Origin: Deltaproteobacteria bacterium
GTDB lineage: Bacteria > Desulfobacterota > DSM-4660 > Desulfatiglandales > HGW-15
Direction of reading: 5' to 3'
DNA: 64,000 bases
NCBI GenBank assembly: GCA_019310485.1
Contig: JAFDEF010000015.1
Coordinates: 62,001 to 126,000 of the forward strand
This document shows, piece after piece, positions 46,184 to 55,682 of the stretch. The first letter of the stretch is position 1. Each line of letters opens with the position of its first letter. The notes beneath the pieces are model-generated. The model worked only from the letters and a program-made list of their open reading frames with translations. It searched no databases and was not told the origin of the DNA. Position numbers and translations under genes: made by a program.

Positions 46184-46483
46184 ATGTTTATTCTATCTAA
46201 TTTCCTGGTTGCAATTGCAAAAATTCTGAACATCGGCTTAAGCCTTTATATGTGGATTATTATTGCCCGCGCGGTTATCTCATGGGTAAATCCTGACCCT
46301 TTCAACCCGATTATCAGGTTTCTGAACTCAGCCACAGAACCCGTTCTCTATCCAATAAGGCGGCGACTCCCTTTTCGGTTTGCGGGAATTGATGTTTCAC
46401 CGATAATCGTTATCCTGGCCATTATTTTTCTTCAAACCTTCCTCGTGCAAAGCCTGGTCCAGGTGGCTAGTCGGCTGGGGTAA
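46184..46483 (+). CDS. yggT: YggT-family membrane protein
   Basis: 99 residues with two hydrophobic stretches flanking INPDPFNPIIRFLNSATEPVL-like text (VNPDPFNPIIRFLNSATEP), followed by PIRRRLPFRFAGIDVSPIIV. This is the standard YggT/CCB3 pattern. A role in osmotic stress or cytochrome biogenesis is reported for relatives. It precedes the DUF167 gene, the common pairing. Confidence 0.9.
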   Translation: MFILSNFLVAIAKILNIGLSLYMWIIIARAVISWVNPDPFNPIIRFLNSATEPVLYPIRRRLPFRFAGIDVSPIIVILAIIFLQTFLVQSLVQVASRLG

Positions 46484-46492
46484 TTCCTTCTT

Positions 46493-46786
46493 GTGAGCAG
46501 AAAAGACTCAAAATCGCAGCCCCGGGAATCCCGTATCAGAGTAAAGGTTATCCCGAGGTCATCCAAGAACCAAGTTGCCGGCAAAGAGCATGACATTTAC
46601 AAGATCAAGCTTACTTCCCCCCCCATTGAGGGCAAGGCAAACGAAGCACTCATTGCTCTGCTTGCCGGAAAGCTGCGGATCCCAAAGAAAAGCGTTGAGA
46701 TCATATCCGGTAAACGTTCAAGGTTAAAAAACGTCAGGATTGTGGGGCTTTCTGAACAGAGCATTTCGTCGCGGCTCAAAGAGTAA
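46493..46786 (+). CDS. yggU: DUF167-family protein (YggU)
   Basis: 97 residues from GTG 46493. RIRVKVIPRSSKNQVAGKE and KLTSPPIEGKANEALIALLA, then KSVEIISGKRSRLKNVRI, are the DUF167 signature. Function unknown; conserved next to YggT. The stop is followed by about 180 bases without a gene before the convergent ABC exporter. Confidence 0.92.
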   Translation: MSRKDSKSQPRESRIRVKVIPRSSKNQVAGKEHDIYKIKLTSPPIEGKANEALIALLAGKLRIPKKSVEIISGKRSRLKNVRIVGLSEQSISSRLKE

Positions 46787-46969
46787 ACCCCATGTAGTCA
46801 CGGGGACATCTTCATCGGCGTTACGGTGATCAGGGAACTTTTTCTTTTCTTCCAAGTCTCCCGGGCTGGTGTTTCTCTGTGACTTATCTGCGGGGGATTC
46901 TTGCGTCCTCACGCCAGTCACTCAGAAAAACTTCCATGATCCCCCAAGCCCACCACCGATTGGAGCAAA

Positions 46970-48790
46970 TCACGCTCTGAATTGAATATCGTGGAGCTGG
47001 CGGAACCTGCCGCTAAGTGTCATCAGCTCCGTGTGGGTTCCTGACTCAACTATCCTTCCATCCTCAAGAACATAGATCCAGTCAGCTTCCGCGATGGTGC
47101 TGAGCCGGTGAGCCGCAACCAGTATAGTTCTACCCCCTCTCAACCTCTGTATGGCTTCCTGAATGAAGCGCTCGCTTTCGGCATCAAGGGCTGAGGCAGC
47201 TTCATCCAGGATGAGTATGGAGGGATTGGCCAGTATAGCTCTTGCAATGGCAATACGCTGCCGCTGCCCCCCGGAAAGCAGGGTGCCGCGATCTCCCACA
47301 ACGGACTTATATCCTGCCGGCTGGGCCATGATAAAGTGGTGGGCATGAGCGACCTTTGCAGCTTGAATAACATCTTGTTCGCTTTTGCTTGGATCAGAAT
47401 ACTTTATGTTATTAGCAATTGTATCGTGGAAAAGCAAGACCTCCTGGCTTACAGTGCTTATCTGTCTCCTTAGCGAGTCAAGTGTAACCTCGCGAATATC
47501 AATCCCGTCAATCCTAATGCTCCCGCTCTTTACATCATAAAAACGCGGAATGAGCTCGAGCAAAGTGCTTTTACCGGCTCCCGTAGAGCCAACAAAAGCT
47601 ACCATCTCTCCGGCCGTAATTTTGAAGGAGATATCTTTCAACACAGGGACCCCGGGTTCGTATGAGAAACTCACCCTGTCAAATTCTATGGATTCTTGAT
47701 GCCTGGGAAGAACAATAGCACCCGGACGCTCCTTGATATCGGGAGTCGTCTTCATAATTCCAAAAACTCTTTCAGTCGCGCCCTGCAAAGTGCGAAGTTC
47801 GTTGCTCACCCTCGCAAGGTTCTTGAGCGGCGCGTAAAGCCTTGAAAAGGCATACAATAAGGACATAAGCTCTCCCAGGGTGTGATGAAAGTAGATTTTG
47901 CCCACGATCAAAACTCCAGGCAAAATCAGGAAAACGGTCGAATCCATCATAGGCCCGAGTCCCAGTTGCCAGCGGTACCAGTGCATCACGCTTTTGTAGA
48001 GCCTGTCTGCAAGCACCCTGAACTTTCTCGACTCCCCTTCGTTTCTGCAAAAGCCCTGGACCACCTTGATGCACAAAAGCATCTCCTGGTAAGCGGAGGT
48101 TACCTTTGACATGTCATCCTGAACTCTTCTGGAGTGTTTCTTCACCTTTCTCCCGAAGAGCCGGACTACCCCAACTATTATCGGAACAGCCACAAATACA
48201 AGCAGGGTCAACTTGTAATTCATTATAAGCAGGTAGGCCAGGAAGGCCAGTGCCGTGAGTGGATGTTGTACCAGGCCGATCAGGATATTGGCCACGCGGT
48301 CCTGCATTACCGTAAGATCCGCCGTGGCCCTGGATATTAGCTCACCCTGCTTTCGCCTGTGGTAAAAGGAAAGAGGAAGGGAGGTGAATTTATCAAACAA
48401 ATCTACTCTCAGGGATCTTATTGCCCTGTTTGAAAAAGCTGCAGCCGCAAGTTGGCTTAGATAAACCGTCGCGGACTTCAACAAGACCGATGCCAGGGCT
48501 ACCAGTGTAAGGAGCACAAGAAGGCGGTTTGGTGATATCTGCTCCACAATTACCAGTTGCGTACGATGCCAGGATAGTCCCCCATTCCAGCTCAAAACAA
48601 TCCAGGGAATTTTCCAGGTTGCAGGACTGCTGCCGGTTTTCATGCCCTCATCTATGAAAGGCTGCAGCAGATAGGCAGGGACAACCACGAAAATAGCAGA
48701 CAGAGCCGTGAGCACAAGGGAACATATCAGCAGGGTTTTGTGGGCCCTTACATAATAAGCAAGTTCTTTACCAAGTATTCGCTCCAGCAT
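46970..48790 (-). CDS. MsbA-type lipid exporter ABC transporter
   Basis: 606 residues. An N-terminal region of six membrane segments (LICSLVLTALSAIFVVVPAY first) is fused to an ATPase with Walker A GSTGAGKST, Q-loop STVSQEVLLFHDTIANNIKY, signature LSGGQRQRIA and Walker B ILILDEAAS, then H-loop VAAHRLST. The architecture fits lipid A-core flippases. It lies apart from the other LPS genes, convergent to yggU. Substrate is inferred from family and context. Confidence 0.85.
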   Translation of the reverse strand: MLERILGKELAYYVRAHKTLLICSLVLTALSAIFVVVPAYLLQPFIDEGMKTGSSPATWKIPWIVLSWNGGLSWHRTQLVIVEQISPNRLLVLLTLVALASVLLKSATVYLSQLAAAAFSNRAIRSLRVDLFDKFTSLPLSFYHRRKQGELISRATADLTVMQDRVANILIGLVQHPLTALAFLAYLLIMNYKLTLLVFVAVPIIVGVVRLFGRKVKKHSRRVQDDMSKVTSAYQEMLLCIKVVQGFCRNEGESRKFRVLADRLYKSVMHWYRWQLGLGPMMDSTVFLILPGVLIVGKIYFHHTLGELMSLLYAFSRLYAPLKNLARVSNELRTLQGATERVFGIMKTTPDIKERPGAIVLPRHQESIEFDRVSFSYEPGVPVLKDISFKITAGEMVAFVGSTGAGKSTLLELIPRFYDVKSGSIRIDGIDIREVTLDSLRRQISTVSQEVLLFHDTIANNIKYSDPSKSEQDVIQAAKVAHAHHFIMAQPAGYKSVVGDRGTLLSGGQRQRIAIARAILANPSILILDEAASALDAESERFIQEAIQRLRGGRTILVAAHRLSTIAEADWIYVLEDGRIVESGTHTELMTLSGRFRQLHDIQFRA

Positions 48791-48829
48791 ATCCTAGCTC
48801 ACAGCTCTTTCCTTCACCTATCTCTCTTC

Positions 48830-49981
48830 CTACATGGCTCCTATCAGCCTTGAAATGACGATTCTCTGGACTTCAGATGTTCCTTCACCGATTTCCAACA
48901 ACTTCTGATCACGATAGAATCTTTCCACCTCGTATTCCTTCATCAGCCCATAACCGCCGTGAAGCTGAACAGCATGATTTGCGCAGCGGTACATCACCTC
49001 CGAGCAGTAAAGCTTTGCCATCGCAGCTTCTTTGATGAAGGGTTTTCCCTTATCTCTCAGCCAGCAGGCTTTGTAAAGGAGAAGTCGAGCACATTCAATC
49101 TCGAGTGCCATATCAGAAAGCTTGAACGCGTTGACTTGGAAATTGGATATAGGTCTCCCGAACTGCACCCTCTCTTTACTGTAGTTGAGAGCCATCTCAA
49201 AGCAGGCCTGCGCGCCGCCAAGCCCCATTGCTCCAATGGACAGCCTGCCTCCATCAAGAGTCTCAAGCATCTGGCGAAAACCATGACCCCTTTCACCCAG
49301 CAGGTTTTCTTCAGGAACCCGGCAATCCTCAAAGTAAAGCTCGCTTGTGTTGGACGCCCGCCACATCATTTTGCCATGCATTTCCTTTGCTTCAAATCCA
49401 GGGGTGCCGGATTCAATAAGGATACAGGAAAGCTCCGGCCTCCCATCCTTCCTGGTACCTGTCCGGCAAAGGGCAGTTATGCCTGTGGTTATCCTGGTTG
49501 ACGCATTTGTAATAAAAATCTTGCTCCCGTTAATAACCCACTCGTCCCCATCCAAGACAGCAGTCGTCTGCGTGTTACCCGCGTCTGATCCTGCATTTGG
49601 TTCCGTGAGTCCAAAGCCCCACAATGCTTCTCCTGTGCACAGTTTAGGCAGGTATTTTTCCTTTTGCTCATCGTTTCCATAGTAATAAAGAGGTCCAATA
49701 CCAAGTGAATTTCCCGCTGCCACGGTTGCAGCGTGGGATTGATCCACTCTGGCAACTTCCTCTGTGGCAATGATATAGGAAACGTAGTCCATTGCCTGGC
49801 CGCCATATTTTTCTGAAACAAACATCCCGAAAAGACCAAGCTCTGCCATCTTCTTCATGGTGTCATAAGAGAACTCTTCCTTTTCATCCAGTTCAGCCGC
49901 AACAGGCTTGATTTCTTTTTCAGCAAACTGCCGCACGGAATTCCTCAAAATTTCCTGTTCCATAGAAAGGCTAAAATCCAT
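48830..49981 (-). CDS. Acyl-CoA dehydrogenase
   Basis: 383 residues. FAEKEIKPVAAELDEKEEFS and GFGLTEPNAGSDAGNTQTTA (FAD/substrate loop) are standard, and the C-terminal YSKERVQFGRPISNFQ and QLHGGYGLMKEYEVERFYRD, then GEGTSEVQRIVISRLI, close the family. The catalytic glutamate is expected in RFYRDQKLLEIGEGTSEVQ. It catalyses the first step of acyl-CoA oxidation with electrons going to ETF. No ETF or other beta-oxidation genes lie nearby. Confidence 0.92.
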   Translation of the reverse strand: MDFSLSMEQEILRNSVRQFAEKEIKPVAAELDEKEEFSYDTMKKMAELGLFGMFVSEKYGGQAMDYVSYIIATEEVARVDQSHAATVAAGNSLGIGPLYYYGNDEQKEKYLPKLCTGEALWGFGLTEPNAGSDAGNTQTTAVLDGDEWVINGSKIFITNASTRITTGITALCRTGTRKDGRPELSCILIESGTPGFEAKEMHGKMMWRASNTSELYFEDCRVPEENLLGERGHGFRQMLETLDGGRLSIGAMGLGGAQACFEMALNYSKERVQFGRPISNFQVNAFKLSDMALEIECARLLLYKACWLRDKGKPFIKEAAMAKLYCSEVMYRCANHAVQLHGGYGLMKEYEVERFYRDQKLLEIGEGTSEVQRIVISRLIGAM

Positions 49982-50148
49982 TTCTCCCCCCTGGCTGGAT
50001 CTCCCTCTGCTCCCTGCCGAGATTCAGGCAGGCTTTTGATTGTGTGACTTTTTTGTTTCTCATTGATTTTCAACCTCTTAACACGCTTGGCAACCCATTA
50101 TCTTCAGGGCTTATTTTATAGGCTCAGGCAGAAATATTGTCAATTGAA

Positions 50149-50178
50149 TAAAAAACAAAGCCGGGGCATGTCCCCGGC
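50149..50178 (-). terminator. Terminator downstream of the WecA fusion gene
   Basis: On the minus strand GCCGGGG-ACATG-CCCCGGC forms a seven-base GC stem and TTTGTTTTTTATTC follows. It ends the lptF-lptG-wecA operon. Confidence 0.85.
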
Positions 50179-50209
50179 CGCATGGTATCTTTCCTTGCCC
50201 GGATATCTG

Positions 50210-52057
50210 CTAGCTGATTACCACCCGCATCTGCATAACCTCCACCTCAGCGCCCATCCTGAGACACAATTCCTTGAGGTCTTTCTTCTTTTCAGCGCCG
50301 TTTTGCCTGAAAGAAACGATAATCTTCTTTATCTGATGTTTTCTTATGATCTCTTCAAGCTCTTCCCCTGCTCCAATCACGGGGTAGCCCTGTATCTTTC
50401 TACCCTTCAACCTCGGGTTATCGTCTATGAAACCAACGAGTCGGAAACCCAGTTGCTTATTGTTCTCTATCTCCTTGAGCGCGAATTGTCCTCCCACACC
50501 AGCCCCGTAAATCAAGGTTTGCTCTCCCTGCCTGTTTCGCATCCTTATCCCTTCATCAAGAATGCGAAAAGAGAGTCTTGAGAGCGAAACCATGATCACC
50601 ATGAGCCCCCAGTAAATTGCGAAAACGGCACGCGAAAAACTTATGAACCGATAGAGGCCCAGGAGGATAAGGATTGCCAGTACGGTACCCGCGGTAATGG
50701 CCCTCACATACCCCATCAGGTCCCTTATTCCCGCACTCTCCCATATACCTTTGTAAACACCAAGCACATAGAATGAGAAGATCTGGCACGCAATCACGAT
50801 CGGCAGAGATTTGAGGAAGAAATCAAAATTTGCGCCGATATTCCCTTCAAAGCGGAGAAGGTAGGAAGCATAATATGCAACCGAGATTAAAACAAAATCA
50901 AGAAGAACTTCAAACAGTCTTCTCTTGTAGGTAATTTCCACAAGAATCGGGGTGATAACCCCTGAACCTCCCCCCGCGAGAACCGATTTTTCAGGATAAA
51001 CCTTTACTCTTCCAAGGTAGATCCAGAACAAAGCAACAAAAACGAGGTAAAGAGTCGCAAGAAGAACTACCATCCCTACCCTGAGATGATTTATTCCAAG
51101 GGCGATAATTCCGGAACCTGCCGAGAATGCGTAAAGGACGACTACGGCTTTCCGTTCAGAAAATCCTATGGCAACCATCCTGTGAGAAGAATGGTCCCTG
51201 CCTCCTTGCGATATGGGGCGCCTGAAAAGTTTTCTCATCACGCTAACAAATGCAGTATCCAGGATGGGGATAAACAAGATAAGAATCGGAATCGCAATAA
51301 TGGACAGAACACGCCCGGCACTTCCGCCGGCGCTCTCCCCGGTGCTGCCAAGTATGGTCAAGCAGGCCAGCACAAAGCCGATGAAAAGGCTCCCCGAATC
51401 GCCCATGAATATTGAAGCAGGGTTGAAGTTGTAAAAAAGAAAGCCTAGAACAGCCCCAAGATAGGCCGCGCTCATGAAGAGTACCGGGCTCAGGAAAGGA
51501 CCGTGAACCGGGCTCAGGTAAAGGGTGAGGAAAATGAAGCCGCCGGCAATAAAGGCAATTCCCGCCGAGAGCCCGTCCATGTTGTCCAGCAGGTTGAAAG
51601 CGTTTGTTATACCCACGATCCAGAGGATGGACAAGAAAAGGTTAATGGTTCTTGAAAAAGTCCAGTCGAGCCTGAACCCCAAGAAAACCAGTATGGAAGT
51701 GATTATCATCTGGCCCGCAAACTTATGCTGGGGATCCATGTTGACGATATCGTCTGTGAGGCCAAGGAGAAATATCCCGGTAGCACAAAGGATAAATGGA
51801 AGATAAGGCTCGCTCCAGAACTTGATGCCCTCTGCGTTCAAACCCACTATCCAGACAACAATGGTCGCGATGAATATGGATATGCCCCCCAGAAGGGGTG
51901 TCTCCTTTTTGTGCCACCTTGTATCTTTGGGCACTGCAATCTGCCCGGTGGCCACGGCCAGCTTCTTAATAAAGGGGGTGAGGCAGCAGGATATTGCGAG
52001 GCTGCTTAAAAAAACCAGCAAGTAGTAATATACGGGGGCTTGTTCCATAAAAGGCAT
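50210..52057 (-). CDS. WecA-type phosphotransferase fused to CapD-like nucleotide-binding domain
   Basis: About 615 residues from ATG 52057; the long frame upstream overlaps lptG and is rejected. Residues 1-310 hold the polyprenyl-phosphate HexNAc-1-P transferase fold with DTRWHKKETPLLGGISIF, GLTDDIVNMDPQHKFAGQ, NAFNLLDNMDGLSAG and FNPASIFMGDSGSLFIG, including the DD and NxxNxxD motifs. A second block of four membrane segments (from LLDFVLISVAYYASYLLRFE) is followed by a Rossmann-like domain LIYGAGVGGQFALKEIEN, with GFIDDNPRLKGRKIQGYPV, like the N-terminus of CapD/FlaA1 proteins. It starts glycan synthesis; the C-terminal part may bind a nucleotide regulator. Confidence 0.8.
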   Translation of the reverse strand: MPFMEQAPVYYYLLVFLSSLAISCCLTPFIKKLAVATGQIAVPKDTRWHKKETPLLGGISIFIATIVVWIVGLNAEGIKFWSEPYLPFILCATGIFLLGLTDDIVNMDPQHKFAGQMIITSILVFLGFRLDWTFSRTINLFLSILWIVGITNAFNLLDNMDGLSAGIAFIAGGFIFLTLYLSPVHGPFLSPVLFMSAAYLGAVLGFLFYNFNPASIFMGDSGSLFIGFVLACLTILGSTGESAGGSAGRVLSIIAIPILILFIPILDTAFVSVMRKLFRRPISQGGRDHSSHRMVAIGFSERKAVVVLYAFSAGSGIIALGINHLRVGMVVLLATLYLVFVALFWIYLGRVKVYPEKSVLAGGGSGVITPILVEITYKRRLFEVLLDFVLISVAYYASYLLRFEGNIGANFDFFLKSLPIVIACQIFSFYVLGVYKGIWESAGIRDLMGYVRAITAGTVLAILILLGLYRFISFSRAVFAIYWGLMVIMVSLSRLSFRILDEGIRMRNRQGEQTLIYGAGVGGQFALKEIENNKQLGFRLVGFIDDNPRLKGRKIQGYPVIGAGEELEEIIRKHQIKKIIVSFRQNGAEKKKDLKELCLRMGAEVEVMQMRVVIS

Positions 52058-52113
52058 TATCCTCACTCGGTATCTGTCACGCAAACGATAGTGCAGCAGC
52101 CTTAAGCTCAGAC

Positions 52114-53190
52114 CTAAGTTTCGACATGAATTATCAAATAAATGCCTAAAAATGTAAATACCAGGTTTGCCAGCCACGCTGAAAGCAAAGGAGGCAGCGC
52201 ACCTGACAAACCCAGTGACCTTGAAAACCCGAGCGCGAGCAGGTAACAAAAACAGGCTGCCATACCCATGGACACTGAAACCGCTATGCCACCCTTTTTC
52301 ACTCTTAATGCAATGGATATGCCGATGAGAGCAAGGATCAGGGTTGTGAAAGGAAAGGAAAGCTTGAGGTTCATGTCAACAAGATAGCGAGTATTGTCGT
52401 AGCCTTCTTCCCTTACCCTGGAAGCATAGCGCCTGAGTTCCCAGTAGCTCAGTTCCTCCGGCTTCTTCATGCCTTTTACAAAAGCTTCCGGGGTTTCCGA
52501 AATTTCAAGGTAATGGGTATCAAATTTCCGTACTTCATAGCCTCCTTGGGGGTCCATTTCCTCTATTATTCCTTTTTCAATTCTCCACCTGCCCCCGTCC
52601 CATACACCTCTAAGCCCATCAATCCTTTTGATGAGGCGGAATGCCCTGTCAAAAAAGTAAAATGTGGGTCTTTGCATCATCCTGCGTTTGAAGTCAAAGA
52701 ACCTTATCCAGTAAATGGAATCAGGGCCCCTGTACCAAATCTGGTGGCTGCCGTAGAACAGGCCGGGATCCTGTTTTTCAACCTTCCTGTTCCAGAGCCT
52801 GTTGGAGTGGTAGCTGGTATAGGGAACGATTACTTCGGAAAATAGAAACACCCCCACCGCGATAAAAAAAGAAATAACAATGACCTTTTGCGCCAAGCTT
52901 GAAATATTCATGCCACAAGCCTTGAGTGCGGTAATCTCGTTTCGTTTTCTCATTGAGGAAAACATGATGATCACTGCAATCAAAGTTGCAGCAGGCAGCA
53001 TCTGGACAATAATGAGAGGAGCCTTGTAGATAAAGTAAAGGAACACTACGCCCTTGGAGGCCTGGGCTTCAATGAAATTGTCAATACGCTGGATAAAATC
53101 GATAACCAGATAAAGGAAAAGAAAAATCCCTTCACAAAGGAGCACAAGCTTGAGAAACTCTCTGGTTAGATATTTGGTTATAACCTTCAT
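52114..53190 (-). CDS. lptG: LPS export permease LptG
   Basis: About 358 residues from ATG 53190, eight bases after GAAGGG. Six membrane segments in two groups (YLTREFLKLVLLCEGIFLFL; PLIIVQMLPAATLIAVIIMF; ALKACGMNISSLAQK; and FTTLILALIGISIALRV) flank a periplasmic beta-jellyroll domain. With LptF and LptB it extracts LPS from the inner membrane. No lptB is in the window. Confidence 0.9.
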   Translation of the reverse strand: MKVITKYLTREFLKLVLLCEGIFLFLYLVIDFIQRIDNFIEAQASKGVVFLYFIYKAPLIIVQMLPAATLIAVIIMFSSMRKRNEITALKACGMNISSLAQKVIVISFFIAVGVFLFSEVIVPYTSYHSNRLWNRKVEKQDPGLFYGSHQIWYRGPDSIYWIRFFDFKRRMMQRPTFYFFDRAFRLIKRIDGLRGVWDGGRWRIEKGIIEEMDPQGGYEVRKFDTHYLEISETPEAFVKGMKKPEELSYWELRRYASRVREEGYDNTRYLVDMNLKLSFPFTTLILALIGISIALRVKKGGIAVSVSMGMAACFCYLLALGFSRSLGLSGALPPLLSAWLANLVFTFLGIYLIIHVET

Positions 53191-53360
53191 AAAGTGAAAC
53201 CCTTCCGGCATCCTCTGATTCTACAAGGGTTCAGTTGCAAGTCCATCACCATTTCCAAGAAACACGCTTTACTGCCATATGTCTTGAGTAAACCCCGCGG
53301 AATTTTGCACGAGGCATTGAACCCCGTGCGAAAAAGCGGAGAAAACTTGATTTACCATCC

Positions 53361-53376
53361 CCGTGCTCCCGCACGG
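53361..53376. repeat. Small hairpin in the lptF-lptG spacer
   Basis: CCGTGC-TCCC-GCACGG is an exact 6-base stem in a GC-rich spacer (53280-53395) that also contains other copies of CCCCGTGC-like text. It resembles part of a dispersed palindrome rather than a terminator. Confidence 0.3.
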
Positions 53377-53395
53377 AGCATTCCTACGGGGTAGA

Positions 53396-54544
53396 TCAAT
53401 GCTCTTGAAAAGCAAGAAATCTGTCCAGGAAACTAATTGGTCGCTCCTTCCCTGCTCTTTTCAAAAGCCACAAGCAGGAAATAAGCAGGAATACATCAGG
53501 GAGCCACGGCCCTATAGACGGGGATAGGGCTCCTGTTTCACCGACACTTCTCATACCTGCCAGGAAAACATAGTAAACAACGAAAATAGCTAGGCTTACG
53601 ACAATACCCAAGATGCGGCCCCTCGATCTTATCTGTGCCCCGAGAGGCGCGCCGATAATCCCCATTAGAAAAACAGCCAGCGGGATGGCAAACCTCTCCA
53701 TGAGCTGGATGAGCATCTCGTTATGCTTCGGCTCACCCGGGGGAATGTCTTTCACTCTCTTAAAGAGCTCCCCCAGGTACATTTCCTTTGGCTCCCTCTT
53801 TCTCGAAGAAAGCGGAGACATGATATCCTTCAGCCCGATACTGAGGTCATAGGTCTTGAACTTTATGGTTCTTACATTGTCCAGATTCTTGTCAACCATG
53901 AAGATCGTGCCGTCGATAAAGTGGACCATGATGGTTTTTGCCCTGGAATTGGAAAAAATTTTCCCCTGCCTGGCCACGATCGTATTTGTAAGGGCCGGAT
54001 CCCGATTGTCAACCAGGAACACGTCCTTCATTATCCTTTGCCTGGAAGAGAAGCTATTGATATAGAACGTTATTCCATCGAACGGCTCGGAGAAGACTCG
54101 CTCCCTGATACCAAGGTCGGCCTTTGAATTCGCAACCTGGAAAATCAAATCCTTAAATGATCTATTCCCCCAGGGCGCAGCGGCCAGCGCCAGAAATAAT
54201 GCCAGAATTACCCCCCCTATCGAAACTGCAAGCACGGGAGGAAGCATTTGATAGAGACTTATCCCGGAGGATTGAAGGGCCTGAATTTCGTTATCACTTG
54301 AAAGGCGATGAAATGCAACGAATACTGCCATCAGCAGAGCTGCAGGCAGTGCAAAAAGAACCATCCCCGGTAAAAGGTAATAAATCATTTGTGCCACTTT
54401 TGTGACCGGCACACCGTGATTTACCACCCACTCGGCAATATTAAGCATCCGGGCTGCCAGGACGATAAATATGAAAACAAGTAGGCTTGCAATAAAGGTT
54501 GGCCAGATCTCATGGAAAATATATTTGAAAATGGTAAGCTTCAT
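53396..54544 (-). CDS. lptF: LPS export permease LptF
   Basis: 382 residues. Three membrane segments at each end (IWPTFIASLLVFIFIVLAAR; MIYYLLPGMVLFALPAALLM; and FAIPLAVFLMGIIGAPLGAQ) flank a periplasmic domain. NEIQALQSSGISLYQMLPPV is the coupling-helix region that contacts LptB. It precedes lptG by some 200 bases of repeat-like sequence. Confidence 0.9.
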   Translation of the reverse strand: MKLTIFKYIFHEIWPTFIASLLVFIFIVLAARMLNIAEWVVNHGVPVTKVAQMIYYLLPGMVLFALPAALLMAVFVAFHRLSSDNEIQALQSSGISLYQMLPPVLAVSIGGVILALFLALAAAPWGNRSFKDLIFQVANSKADLGIRERVFSEPFDGITFYINSFSSRQRIMKDVFLVDNRDPALTNTIVARQGKIFSNSRAKTIMVHFIDGTIFMVDKNLDNVRTIKFKTYDLSIGLKDIMSPLSSRKREPKEMYLGELFKRVKDIPPGEPKHNEMLIQLMERFAIPLAVFLMGIIGAPLGAQIRSRGRILGIVVSLAIFVVYYVFLAGMRSVGETGALSPSIGPWLPDVFLLISCLWLLKRAGKERPISFLDRFLAFQEH

Positions 54545-54715
54545 CCAAAACCGCCACTGTCTTTTCTAGTACTGCTAAGGTAAGGTTGGCAACCCTTTTA
54601 AGAGCGAGGCCTTTGCAAAAAAGCCTTGCTTTCCTCCCTGCCTCCGGGTAGAAAGATGCTTAATTTACTGAGAAATCAGGTTCTTTTCAAAACCTGAAAG
54701 CTCTCGACCCAAACA

Positions 54716-55633
54716 ATGATTTTAGATATTTCTGTTGTTATTGTAAACTGGAATACGAGGGGCCTTTTGATTGAGTGCCTGGATTCCGTTTTCCGGACTA
54801 TTGGCAACCTGTCTTTTGAAGTATGGGTTGTTGACAATGCCTCTACCGACGGGAGCGTCCAGACCGCAAGGAATAGTTACCCAAAGATCAATATCATTGA
54901 AAACAAGCAAAACCTGGGCTTTGCGGCGGCAAACAACCTTGCCTTTAGTAAAATGAGGGGGCGTTATGCCCTGTTGCTCAATACGGACGCTAAATTGACT
55001 GAAGGAGCCGTAAAACACCTCTACGACTTCATGGAATCGACCCCCCGGGCTGGACTTGCCTGTGGCCAGCTCCTGAACCCGGACGGAACTAAACAAAATT
55101 CCATAGCTAATTTCCCCTGTTTGCTCTCCCTGCTGGCAAATGAAACCGTTTTGAGAATTCTACTGCCGCGTAAATTTCCAAGCAAAAGACAGGCATACGA
55201 AAAGCCTATAGAGGTGGATTCCTGTATTGGAGCTTGCATGATAGCACGCAAAAAAGCCATGGACGAGGTTGGATTTTTCGACGAACGATATTTTTTCTTC
55301 CTTGAAGAAACCGATTGGGCCTATAGAATGAAGCGGGCCGGGTGGAAGGTTTACTTTGTACCTGCAGCAAAGATTTTCCATGCCCAGGGTAAAACAGTCG
55401 GAAAAGGGGCTGGTTCCAGGATCACATTCTATAAATCCCGCTATGCATATTTTAAGAAGTGGCGCCCAAAAGCATATCCCATTTTTTTTGCGGTGATTTT
55501 TTTTCGCCTGCTCGTAAATACGGCCCTTTCACTGGTGGGGCTATTATTAACGTTAGGATTGAAAAAAACAATAAGGAGCAAACTCAAGATCTATCTCGAG
55601 TTAATTAAGTGGCACGTTCAAGGATGCCCGTAA
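54716..55633 (+). CDS. Family 2 glycosyltransferase
   Basis: 305 residues. SVVIVNWNTRGLLIECLDSV and VVDNASTDGSVQ give the nucleotide-binding part; LLLNTDAKLTEGAVK carries the DxD-type acid; the ETDWAYRMKRAGWKVYFVPA segment is the acceptor base. A membrane segment at the C-terminus (FFAVIFFRLLVNTALSLVGL) anchors it. Rhamnosyltransferases of the WbbL group have this shape. First gene of a three-gene operon. Confidence 0.88.
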   Translation: MILDISVVIVNWNTRGLLIECLDSVFRTIGNLSFEVWVVDNASTDGSVQTARNSYPKINIIENKQNLGFAAANNLAFSKMRGRYALLLNTDAKLTEGAVKHLYDFMESTPRAGLACGQLLNPDGTKQNSIANFPCLLSLLANETVLRILLPRKFPSKRQAYEKPIEVDSCIGACMIARKKAMDEVGFFDERYFFFLEETDWAYRMKRAGWKVYFVPAAKIFHAQGKTVGKGAGSRITFYKSRYAYFKKWRPKAYPIFFAVIFFRLLVNTALSLVGLLLTLGLKKTIRSKLKIYLELIKWHVQGCP

Positions 55634-55682
55634 TTTTCTTTTTGACCGATTTGTTTAGTAACAGCACTGGCCGTTTTGGATA

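Noticed and set aside
52058-52249. N-terminal extension of the WecA fusion
   Set aside because: Overlaps the end of lptG and precedes the first conserved membrane segment.
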